Source: NCEH01 sp043195135 (lineage in GTDB: Bacteria > Pseudomonadota > Alphaproteobacteria > Rhizobiales > Xanthobacteraceae). From it: a DNA stretch of 64,000 bases. Location of the stretch: NCBI RefSeq assembly GCF_043195135.1, contig NZ_JBAFWP010000004.1. One strand, given 5' to 3'. Positions 25,767 to 33,288 of the stretch are shown here, piece after piece. Positions within the stretch are counted from its first letter, which is position 1, and each line of letters begins with the position of its first letter. A model generated the notes under the pieces. That model did not search any database and was not told where the DNA came from. It worked only from the letters and a program-made list of their open reading frames with translations. The position numbers and the translations under genes were made by a program.

Positions 25767-26279
25767 ATGGCCGCCGCACCCGCCAAGAAAGCCACCCCCG
25801 AGCCCGGGGCCGCCCCTGCCAAGAAGGGCGGGGGCATGATTCTCGCGCTGCTCATCCTCACCGTGCTCGGCGTGGTGATGGGCGGCGGGCTCGGCTATCA
25901 GCTCGCGGGCACGGTGGAAAAGGTGGTCGCCGCAAAGCCGCCGGTCGAGCCGGAGAAGAAGCCGGAGCCGCTCGCCTATTCCGGCACCCTGACCGCGCAG
26001 GCCCTGAAGCCGGTGGTTGTGAACCTGGCCGCCCCCTCGGGAACCTTCGCGCGCCTCGAATCCACGATCATCTTCAAGACCGGCGCGCTGGCAAACCCGC
26101 AGGTGACCGCCAGCGAGATCCGCGAAGACATCATGGCCTATGTGCGCACGCTCTCGCTCAGCCAGCTGGAGGGACCGAGCGCGCTCCAGCACCTGCGCGA
26201 AGATCTCAACGAACGCGCCGGCATCCGCTCCGAAGGCAAGGTCAGCGAACTCGTGCTCGAAACCCTGGTGGTGCAGTGA
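25767..26279 (+). CDS. fliL: Flagellar basal body-associated protein FliL
   Basis: This 170-residue protein starts at ATG 25767; an in-frame GTG at 25749 directly after the flgH stop is an alternative. A Lys/Ala/Pro-rich cytoplasmic tail, one membrane helix (GGGMILALLILTVLGVVMGG) and the periplasmic FliL domain ending in LREDLNERAG and VSELVLETLVVQ are present. FliL associates with the stator and motor. The stop overlaps the fliP start by 4 bases. Confidence 0.92.
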   Translation: MAAAPAKKATPEPGAAPAKKGGGMILALLILTVLGVVMGGGLGYQLAGTVEKVVAAKPPVEPEKKPEPLAYSGTLTAQALKPVVVNLAAPSGTFARLESTIIFKTGALANPQVTASEIREDIMAYVRTLSLSQLEGPSALQHLREDLNERAGIRSEGKVSELVLETLVVQ

Positions 26280-27082
26280 ACCGGCCCGCCCTGCCCGCCT
26301 GCGCCCTGCTGCTCGCCGGCGGCCTGCTGCTCGCCGCCGAGCCGGCCGCGGCGCAGACCCTCAATCTCGACCAATTGCTGCCCGACAGCGGCGGCGGCAG
26401 CACCAGCGGGCGCATCATCCAGATGGTGGCGCTGCTGACGGTTCTGTCGGTGGCGCCGGGCCTGCTCATCATGATGACGAGCTTCACGCGCCTCGCCATC
26501 GCCCTATCCTTCCTGCGCTCCGGCCTCGGCCTGCAATCGACGCCGGCGAACCTCGTGCTGATCAGCCTGTCGCTGTTCATGACCTTCTACATCATGGGTC
26601 CGACCTTCGATCGCGCCTGGCAGGAGGGCGTGCGCCCGCTGACCGAGCAGAAGATCACGGAAGAAGAAGCGATCGCGCGGATCGCCGATCCGTTCCGCGA
26701 TTTCATGCTCTCCCAGGTGCGCGGCAAGGATCTTCAATTGTTCGCGGACATCGCCCAGGCGAATGCCGAGAAGACCGACCGCAAGCTTGCCGCCCCCCTG
26801 CCGGCCCCGCCGAAGGCGGCGAACGCGCCGGAGGAGAAGATCGACATGCGCGTCCTGATCCCGGCCTTCATGATTTCCGAGCTGCGGCGCGGCTTCGAGA
26901 TCGGCTTCCTGATCGTGCTGCCGTTCCTGATCATCGATATGATCGTGGCGACGCTGGTGATGTCCATGGGCATGATGATGATGCCGCCCTCGGTGATCTC
27001 GCTGCCGTTCAAGATCCTGTTCTTCATCCTGATCGACGGCTGGAACATCCTGGTGAGCGGGCTGGTGCGCTCCTTCTACTGA
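26276..27082 (+). CDS. fliP: Flagellar biosynthetic protein FliP (export gate)
   Basis: This 268-residue protein with GTG start has a signal peptide, then FliP motifs: MMTSFTRLAIALSFLRSGLG, FLIVLPFLIIDMIVATLVMS and MGMMMMPPSVISLPFKILFF. FliP forms the core of the export gate with FliQ and FliR. It is the last gene of the plus-strand operon, followed by a strong terminator. No intact fliQ, fliR or flhA is in this window. Confidence 0.97.
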   Translation: MNRPALPACALLLAGGLLLAAEPAAAQTLNLDQLLPDSGGGSTSGRIIQMVALLTVLSVAPGLLIMMTSFTRLAIALSFLRSGLGLQSTPANLVLISLSLFMTFYIMGPTFDRAWQEGVRPLTEQKITEEEAIARIADPFRDFMLSQVRGKDLQLFADIAQANAEKTDRKLAAPLPAPPKAANAPEEKIDMRVLIPAFMISELRRGFEIGFLIVLPFLIIDMIVATLVMSMGMMMMPPSVISLPFKILFFILIDGWNILVSGLVRSFY

Positions 27083-27181
27083 CGACCTACTGACGACGCC
27101 CCAAGGCCCACCTGCGCCGGCGGCCTGTCCGGACAGCATTCGTGGCAAGCGCCCATCGGGCGCACCCGCGCAGCCGACCAG

Positions 27182-27211
27182 CCCCGCCGCAATCCGGCGG
27201 GGTTTATTTTT
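27182..27211 (+). terminator. Intrinsic terminator after fliP
   Basis: CCCCGCCG (27182-27189) pairs with CGGCGGGG (27195-27202), followed by TTTATTTTT. It lies about 100 bp after the fliP stop and closes the motA-fliP operon. Confidence 0.9.
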
Positions 27212-27997
27212 GCGCGGCGTGCTGGGCTTGACGCTTCCCGCTGTGCGACGCACGCGGGCAAGTGCCCTGCTGAGAGCAGGCGGACGATCGTCCCGATCTC
27301 TCCATGGCAAGGTGGCCCGGCCGGGCAAGCGCGCATGGATGCTCCCGCCCTTCCCGTCCCTGTGCGCGCCTCCATGCGCAAAGACATGCGCTCCGCCGGA
27401 CCATACGGCGCCCTGCGCTCGTCCCGCCTGGATCGCCCAACCTCCGGCCGGCACGCGAGGGACTTCAGATCCCCTGCTTCCGCCGGACCGGGCGAGGACG
27501 CGCCGAGCCCTGGCCTTCTCGGCCTTGAGGACATCGCGGAGCGGCGGGAGAAAGGGGCCACCGGCGGCCGATTGGCTCTGCCGGGAGGAACCGGTCGCGC
27601 AGGATGGCGGCACGGCTGAGGCGTCGGCTTCGCACCCCGCCTCCCCGCGCCCGGCCACACCCCGCGGACGAAGGGGACGGGCGCATCGGGCTGGATCTCG
27701 GCGGTGTGGGATCGAATTTGGCGATGGCTGCCGTACCGGAGCCGGCGCGCCGACGCCCTCGCCGTCAAAGACCGCCAAGCCGGCACCAAAAGGCGCCGGC
27801 GGGCGCGGCTGTCGATACGGATGGGCGCCAGTGGCCGCCCGGCGCGAGGGCACAGAAGGGAGATGTTCCGCGGCAGGCCGCGCCCATCAGGGGGACGCGG
27901 GGGTAATCGGGGGGCCGATCGTGCCGGGCTTCACCGGTGTCCGCAGCAGGGGGCGGAAGAAGGCGGTGGCGTGCGAGGGGCGTCTAAACAAAATGAA
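27212..27997. other. Long stretch without a supported gene
   Basis: Nearly 800 bp between the fliP terminator and the next receptor gene. Open frames exist on both strands because stops are rare in GC-rich DNA. Their translations are Arg/Pro/Gly-rich with no recognisable domain and no good ribosome sites. I see no tRNA, IS element or phage remnant. Confidence 0.5.
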
Positions 27998-28020
27998 GGC
28001 GGCGCCCGGCGGGCACCGCC
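27998..28020 (-). terminator. Probable terminator of the second MCP gene
   Basis: GGCGGCGCCC (27998-28007) and GGGCACCGCC (28011-28020) form a 10-bp stem with one C-A mismatch and a 3-base loop. On the minus strand it is followed by TTCATTTTGTTT, 22 bp after the receptor stop. Confidence 0.65.
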
Positions 28021-28042
28021 TTGCTTTTCGGATGCGCGGCGT

Positions 28043-29719
28043 TCAGGCGGCGCGGAGCGAGCTGACGAACCGGGTGACCTCGGTCTCCATGGATTGCGAC
28101 TGCTCGGACAGGGCCGACGACAGGCTCATCAGCTGGGTCGCGGCGGAACCGGTGGAGCCGGCGGCCTTGCCGACTTCGGTCATGTTGAGCGTCACCTGGC
28201 TCGCGCCCTCGGCGGCACGATGGGTGTTGCCGGCGATTTCGCTGGTGGCGACGCGCTGTTCCTCGATGGCGTTGGAAATGGCGCCCGTCACGTCACGGAT
28301 GGAGTTGATGGTCGAGACGATGGAGCCGATCGACGTCACGGTGGCGCCGGTCGCCTCCTGGATCTCGCCGATCTTGGCGGCGATCTCGTCGGTGGCCTTG
28401 GCGGTCTGGGCCGCCAGTTCCTTGACCTCGGCGGCGACCACGGCGAAGCCGCGCCCCGCATCCCCGGCCCGTGCCGCCTCGATGGTGGCGTTGAGGGCGA
28501 GCAGGTTGGTCTGCTCGGCGATGTCCTTGATCAGGTTCAGCACGCCGCCGATCGAATTGGCGGCCGCCGAAAGGGCGCGGATATTGTCGCTGGTGCGGCC
28601 GGCCTCGTCGGCGGCCGAGTGGGCGATCTTGGCGGAATTCGCCACCTGCTCGCTCACTTCGCGGATCGAGGCGGAAAGCTCCTCGGCGGAGGCGGCGACG
28701 GTCTGCACGTTGGTGGAGGCGCCTTCCGCCGCGCTGGACACCGCATGGGCCTGGCGCGAGGTTTCCTCGGCGCTCGCGGAGAGCCCCCGCGCCGCGTCGG
28801 CCACTTCGTTGGACGAGGAGGCGAAGCGCTCGGCAAGGCTGCCCATGGTCTGCTGGAACGCATTGGCGATGGCATTGCGCTCGGCGATGATCTTCGCGGT
28901 CATCTCCTCATCCTTGCGGATCTGCTCGAGGCGCAGGCGCTCGTTATCCACGAGATTGTCGCGGAACACGCTCAGGGCGCGGGCCATCTCGCCGAGTTCG
29001 TTGGACTTCGTCAGGCCCATGATCTCGGTCTCGAGCGCGCCGCCGGAGATGCGCTTCATGGCTTCGGTGATATTGGTCAGCGGACGCGTGACGCCGAAGA
29101 AGATGAAGGCGATCGCGAACGCCGACACGGCGATGGCGAAAGCGCTGGCGCCGAGCATGCTGGCGCGCGCCGTGGTGAAGGCGGATTCGGCGGTTTGGGC
29201 AGCAAGGTCGGCGCCGTCATTGTTGAGCTTGACGTCGGCTTCCAGCGGAACAAGCAGAGCGTCGAAGGCGGTGGAGGCATCACCGACCAGCTTCAAGGTC
29301 AATTCCGTATCGCCGGCGCTCTGGGCGGCAAACACGCGATCCATCGCGGCATTATAAAGGGTGATCTTCTCCTTGACCGTATTCCACAATTGCTGTTCCT
29401 CGGGCGAGCTGATCAGCTTTTCATAGGTCGCGCTGGTCGCCTTGAGTTCGCTCTGGAGCTTCTCCACGCGCACATCGAGGGCCTTGATGTCGGCCGGGTT
29501 CGTCATGACCGCCTTGCGGACGCCCGCGACCCGGATGCGCGCGAGCTGGTACTTCAGTTCGCCCAGGACACGCACGCTCGGCAGCCAATTGGTTGAGATG
29601 TCCTGAGCGGAGGTGTTGACGCGATTGAGCACCACTGTTGCGATCACCACTTGCCCGAGCAGGCAGACCAGCAGAATCAGCACGGTTCCGATAAGCGAAG
29701 TTTTGAGGGTGAGGCGCAT
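28043..29719 (-). CDS. Methyl-accepting chemotaxis protein
   Basis: ATG 29719 with GGAG six bases upstream gives 558 residues. A membrane helix (SLIGTVLILLVCLLGQVVIA), a periplasmic four-helix-type domain of about 155 residues, a second helix (SAFAIAVSAFAIAFIFFGV), HAMP (RPLTNITEAMKRISGG) and a signalling domain with tip LLALNATIEAARAGDAGRGF are present. There is no C-terminal CheR tether. It sits beside ftcR and cheY/cheZ and is probably a monocistronic unit. Confidence 0.95.
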   Translation of the reverse strand: MRLTLKTSLIGTVLILLVCLLGQVVIATVVLNRVNTSAQDISTNWLPSVRVLGELKYQLARIRVAGVRKAVMTNPADIKALDVRVEKLQSELKATSATYEKLISSPEEQQLWNTVKEKITLYNAAMDRVFAAQSAGDTELTLKLVGDASTAFDALLVPLEADVKLNNDGADLAAQTAESAFTTARASMLGASAFAIAVSAFAIAFIFFGVTRPLTNITEAMKRISGGALETEIMGLTKSNELGEMARALSVFRDNLVDNERLRLEQIRKDEEMTAKIIAERNAIANAFQQTMGSLAERFASSSNEVADAARGLSASAEETSRQAHAVSSAAEGASTNVQTVAASAEELSASIREVSEQVANSAKIAHSAADEAGRTSDNIRALSAAANSIGGVLNLIKDIAEQTNLLALNATIEAARAGDAGRGFAVVAAEVKELAAQTAKATDEIAAKIGEIQEATGATVTSIGSIVSTINSIRDVTGAISNAIEEQRVATSEIAGNTHRAAEGASQVTLNMTEVGKAAGSTGSAATQLMSLSSALSEQSQSMETEVTRFVSSLRAA

Positions 29720-29858
29720 GTGTGTCTCCGGAAAGGCAAGTCCAGGCAGGTCCTGCCGTCGCATGTGGCAGTCAGGATCGAACCGGTCTTAAACGCGGAA
29801 GCTGGACCGAAGCTTGCGAGCCCCGGCCCGCCGGCCCCGCAACACGCTGGCCGAAAAA

Positions 29859-29894
29859 AGAAAAGCCGCCTCGTCGGGGGGGCGACGAGGCGGC
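29859..29894 (-). terminator. Intrinsic terminator of ftcR
   Basis: A 12-bp stem (GCCGCCTCGTCG at 29865-29876 with CGACGAGGCGGC at 29883-29894) is preceded on the plus strand by an A-rich run. On the minus strand this gives a hairpin followed by TTTTCTTTTTT. It lies just after the ftcR stop. Confidence 0.9.
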
Positions 29895-29917
29895 CAGTGA
29901 CGTCGGGCTGTGGGAGA

Positions 29918-30586
29918 TCAACCGACGAATTGGTAACCGATGTAGCGCTTGGCATCGATGACGTCGTGGCCGAGGCGCATGCGCAGCTTCTTGCGCAGCT
30001 TGCTCATGTGGCCTTCGATCACGCTCTCGTCGACGTCCTCGTTGAAGATGCCGTAGATGGTGTTGAAGATCTGGGTCTTGGTGACGCGGCGCTTGCTGTT
30101 CTTGACCAGGTATTCGAGGATATGGCGCTCGCGGCGGGGCAAGGGGAGCGGCACGCCGTCCACCGCCGGATCGCGGCCGTCGAAATACACGCTGAGCCGG
30201 CCCGTGGTGGCGGGGCCGTTATTGGTGTTCATGCGGCGCCACACGGCGTCCGACCGGGCGACGATCTCACGGACATGAACCGGCTTGCGCACCACGTCAT
30301 CGATGCCGGCAGTGTAGAGCTCGAGCGTCTGGGACAGCGACTTGATGTCTTCCAGCGCGATCACCGGCGCACGGGAGTGGGTGCGGATCATTTCCGGATA
30401 GGAATTGCGGGACTCAAAGTCGCCCGGCAAGAAACCCTGAACCGCGCCCAAGTCTTGGTCGGATGCGGATTGCAGCCATTCCTTGAATTCACCATGCCCG
30501 AAGCCGAGGGATGAAAATCCTTCGCGAGAAAATCCGGAAACATAGCTCTCGGCGACAGATGCGCGGGGATCGACAACCACATACAT
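29918..30586 (-). CDS. ftcR: OmpR-family flagellar regulator FtcR / Rem
   Basis: The 222-residue protein pairs a degenerate receiver with a C-terminal winged helix (LPRRERHILEYLVKNSKRRV, FNTIYGIFNEDVDESVIEGH and MSKLRKKLR). The sequence and the DDVVRKPVHVREI segment match Brucella FtcR and Sinorhizobium Rem, activators of flagellar genes. The receiver lacks the usual acidic pair (VVVDP) and a clear phospho-acceptor Asp, so it probably works without phosphorylation, as the family does. The start has GAGGAG at good spacing. In sinorhizobia this gene lies between flgE and flgK; here it stands alone. Confidence 0.88.
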   Translation of the reverse strand: MYVVVDPRASVAESYVSGFSREGFSSLGFGHGEFKEWLQSASDQDLGAVQGFLPGDFESRNSYPEMIRTHSRAPVIALEDIKSLSQTLELYTAGIDDVVRKPVHVREIVARSDAVWRRMNTNNGPATTGRLSVYFDGRDPAVDGVPLPLPRRERHILEYLVKNSKRRVTKTQIFNTIYGIFNEDVDESVIEGHMSKLRKKLRMRLGHDVIDAKRYIGYQFVG

Positions 30587-31130
30587 GGCACTGCTCCTCA
30601 GAATTTCGGCCGTTCAGGCTCAATCTTAATTCTTGGTGCGGGATGTTTTTCCGGTAAGAGCCAGCAGCTCCCGTTCCGTTGTTGAATTGGTATGAAGTAA
30701 TTGCTTCTGCCACAACGAGAGTTGGTGCTGATTTGGAGCACCATCAGCGGTGGTTTCGGCTTAGCGGCACGATCTGGAGCGGGTTTTTCAGCCCAAACGG
30801 TGTTCTGGTGAGGAAGATTGATCCAGTCGGTATTATGCGGGGAGGCATGCTTCCGTTTCCGGGCGCTATTCCCTCCATTCTGGGTGGATTTGGAATCTTT
30901 CGAATGTGAGGTGGATGCATTCGCCGCCGGCCAGTGGCGGACCTGGGGCGGACCCGCCCGGAGGACCCTCGGCACCGGCCGCACGGCCGGGAACAGGAGG
31001 GCTGGCGCGCCCGGTCGCGGGGCTCAGAATCCAAACGCCCGGCACGAGGGCCGGGCGCTGGAGGTACTACTCGGGATGGCTTGGTTTGCGACGCGCGCAG
31101 GTCCATACGCGCCGAACGCAGATCGGAAGA
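30587..31130. other. Intergenic region upstream of ftcR
   Basis: About 540 bp with no supported gene. The part nearest ftcR (30600-30900) is noticeably more AT-rich than its surroundings and probably holds the ftcR promoter, though I cannot place -35/-10 boxes. An inverted repeat (CGCCCGGC at 31036-31043 and GCCGGGCG at 31050-31057) about 75 bp after the cheY stop may terminate that gene but lacks a T run. Confidence 0.45.
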
Positions 31131-31514
31131 TCAGGCCTCGAACACGGTGTCGATCTTGCCCTTCAGCGTCTGCGCATTGAACGGCTTGACGATATAATTG
31201 CTGACGCCCGCCTTCTTCGCCGCGATGACGTTTTCCGATTTGGCTTCGGCGGTCACCATGATGAACGGGGTTTCCTTGAGCACCTCGTCGTCGCGCACGC
31301 GCTTCAGCAATTCATATCCGGTCATGGGCTCCATGTTCCAGTCGGAGATCACGAGGCCGTATTTGTTCACCTTGAGCAGCGAGAGCGCCTCGGTGCCGTC
31401 GGACGCCTCGTCGACATCCTCGAAGCCTATCTGCTTCAGGAGGTTCCGAATGATCCGAACCATGGTCTTGTAGTCGTCCACCACAAGAATTTTCATCGAA
31501 AGGTCTACCGCCAT
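31131..31514 (-). CDS. cheY: Chemotaxis response regulator CheY (second copy, beside cheZ)
   Basis: ATG 31514 (GGAG seven bases upstream) gives 127 residues. The receiver is complete: ILVVDDYKTM, LVISDWNMEPMTG (phospho-acceptor Asp), Thr in IMVTAEAK, and Lys in YIVKPFNAQTLKGKID. This is very close to motor-binding CheY proteins. Divergent pairing with cheZ suggests this is the CheY whose dephosphorylation CheZ controls. Confidence 0.95.
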   Translation of the reverse strand: MAVDLSMKILVVDDYKTMVRIIRNLLKQIGFEDVDEASDGTEALSLLKVNKYGLVISDWNMEPMTGYELLKRVRDDEVLKETPFIMVTAEAKSENVIAAKKAGVSNYIVKPFNAQTLKGKIDTVFEA

Positions 31515-31596
31515 GGGACGCTCCGTTTGAGGGCATAAGAAATGCCGACCGAGAGATGTCTCATCGGCTCTTGTCGTTTCTTTTACCGGAGGTCGC

Positions 31597-31613
31597 CTTG
31601 CGCGAAGCTTGCA
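31597..31613. promoter_or_regulatory. TTGC-N7-TTGC direct repeat between cheY and cheZ
   Basis: CTTGC (31597-31601), GCGAAG, CTTGCA (31608-31613). This 17-bp element differs at one base from the one upstream of flagellin (42805-42821). It lies about 85 bp upstream of cheY and about 85 bp upstream of cheZ. An 11-bp half-site spacing fits tandem binding of an OmpR-type dimer. FtcR/Rem as the binder is inference. Confidence 0.6.
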
Positions 31614-31695
31614 GCGTCGCAGGCGGTGGGCTGGTGTTCGGAGGGGTGTTTGAAATATAAAGAGACAACTTAATCTTCGAATACTGGAGGTCGGG

Positions 31696-32400
31696 ATGTC
31701 CGCGAGTCGGCGACCGTTTCGCATTGAAGCTTCGACGCGCATGCCCGCTGATGCCGACTTCGGTCAGCCCAGCCCGGTCGATGGCCAGCTGGATCGCATT
31801 CTGGCCGAGCTCTCCCAGATGCGGGGGGAGATCGAGACCTTCAAGTATCGCAACCCGCTCATGGACAAGGAGCGCGATCGCAACGCCCTGTGGGCGGGGC
31901 TGGAGACCATCCAGGAAGCGATCCAGAATACCAAATCCGAGATCGCCGCCCTGCATGCCGAAGGGGGTGGGGGCGAGCAATTGTTCCGCGCCACCGACGA
32001 GCTGGATGCGGTGGTTGCCGCCACCGAAACGGCGACTGAAACCATTCTGAGCGCGGCCGAGGATATCGAGGCCCTGGCCACCAAGCTGTCGCGCTCCCTG
32101 GTGGGCGATGACCTGGCGCTGGCGGAGGCGATCCAGGCCCAGACCATCAAGGTGTTCGAGGCCTGCAACTTCCAGGATATTTCCGGCCAGCGCATCGGCA
32201 AGGTGGTGAAGCTGCTGCGCTTCGTCGAGGAGCGCATCGCCAGCATGGCGAACATCTGGGGCGGCGCGGCCGAGGTGGCGACGGCGAATTCCATCATTCC
32301 CCAGGTCCGCGAGGGCGATGCCGCCCTGCTGAACGGCCCCTCGCTCGCCGACGATGCCAATGTGGTGTCGCAGGACGATATCGACTCCCTGTTCAACTGA
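31696..32400 (+). CDS. cheZ: CheY-phosphate phosphatase CheZ
   Basis: This 234-residue protein is largely helical, with the CheZ active-site segment CNFQDISGQRIGKVV (catalytic Gln) near residue 155-170 and a C-terminal acidic peptide (SQDDIDSLFN) of the kind that binds CheY. It removes phosphate from phospho-CheY. The ATG has GGAGG seven bases upstream. A strong hairpin terminator follows. Confidence 0.93.
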   Translation: MSASRRPFRIEASTRMPADADFGQPSPVDGQLDRILAELSQMRGEIETFKYRNPLMDKERDRNALWAGLETIQEAIQNTKSEIAALHAEGGGGEQLFRATDELDAVVAATETATETILSAAEDIEALATKLSRSLVGDDLALAEAIQAQTIKVFEACNFQDISGQRIGKVVKLLRFVEERIASMANIWGGAAEVATANSIIPQVREGDAALLNGPSLADDANVVSQDDIDSLFN

Positions 32401-32410
32401 TCTCCGAAAT

Positions 32411-32458
32411 AAAAACCCCGCGCCCGCCGTGTTCATCACGTGCGGGCGCGGGGTTTTT
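32411..32458. terminator. Bidirectional intrinsic terminator after cheZ
   Basis: A 12-bp stem (CCCCGCGCCCGC at 32416-32427; GCGGGCGCGGGG at 32442-32453) is flanked by AAAAA on the left and TTTTT on the right. It can end transcripts of both cheZ (plus) and the convergent transglycosylase gene (minus). Confidence 0.92.
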
Positions 32459-32516
32459 CTGTGCGTGGATGCAAGATCAAGACACCGCATGACGGGAGCC
32501 TTGCCCGCGCGCTCTC

Positions 32517-33288
32517 TCAGCCGCTGCAGAGGCTGCGCGCTTCAGGCGTCCAGTCGCCCATCCCCGTGTCCACGAGGCGGCGGATGACGGCGCACACATA
32601 GCGCTTCTGGCCCGCCACATTGTTTTTTGAGGCATTGTAGCGCGCGACCGCCATGGTCCAATTGCCTTGGCTCTTGCGCCAGTCGCGCAATTCCTGCGCC
32701 GCCACGTCCACATTCAGCCGTGGATCGAACATCTGCTCGACGGAGCGGAATTTTTGCCCGTGATAATAGTAATTCACCTGCAGACAGCCGATATCGATCA
32801 GCTTGATGCCCCGCGCGCGCCTCGTTGAAGGCCCGCATGCCGTCCGCCAGGGATGTGGCGAGATAGTCCTTGCCGGCGATGTTCAGCATATATTGCTGGA
32901 GATGGCCGTTCACCCCGGTCTCCTGCAATCCCACCGCATAGAGTACGGGCAGCGGAATGTTGTAGGTCGCCGACGCGCGCGCCAGCTCGCGCTCACACAC
33001 ATTCGAGGTAGAGGCCGCGTCGCGCCTGGTCTTGCCCGGTTGAACGGCGGACGCCGCCCGCACGACCGGGGTCGGCTGCGCGGGTTTTGCGAGCGGCGTC
33101 GTCTGCGCCGGCTTGGCGGGCGCGCGGGCGATCGTCCCCATGGGGGTTTCCGCCGGGGCGGAAGGGGGCGGCGCGGCCGTACTTCGTGCCCCTATGGGCT
33201 CGGGAATGCCGGTGGAGAATGTTTGCGCGCAGAGGGGGTCAGCGAGGGAAATCGCCCCGGCCAAAGCTGTCGCGATCGCCCGTTTCAT
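32517..33288 (-). pseudogene. Lytic transglycosylase (SLT type) with a frameshift
   Basis: ATG 33288 gives a signal peptide (RAIATALAGAISLADPLCA), a Pro/Ala linker and the start of an SLT domain with catalytic Glu in YAVGLQETGVNG. After AFNEARA the frame shifts within a C run and GC dinucleotide tract at 32809-32822. The correct continuation (IKLIDIGCLQVNYYYHGQKF, then RSVEQMFDPRLNVDVAAQEL) lies in another frame and runs to TGA 32517. One base removed, or two added, restores a single protein. In alphaproteobacteria a separate transglycosylase of this kind opens peptidoglycan for the flagellar rod. The lesion may be real or a sequencing error. Confidence 0.8.

Noticed and set aside
27210..29357. 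Plus-strand open frame of about 715 codons opposite the second MCP
   Set aside because: Its second half is the antisense of a clear chemoreceptor gene, and the first half is Arg/Pro-rich without motifs.
31561..31585. Sigma-28-like promoter (TAAA ... GCCGATGA) upstream of cheY on the minus strand
   Set aside because: Spacing is two bases shorter than the enteric consensus, and Rhizobiales generally lack FliA, so the match is probably coincidental.
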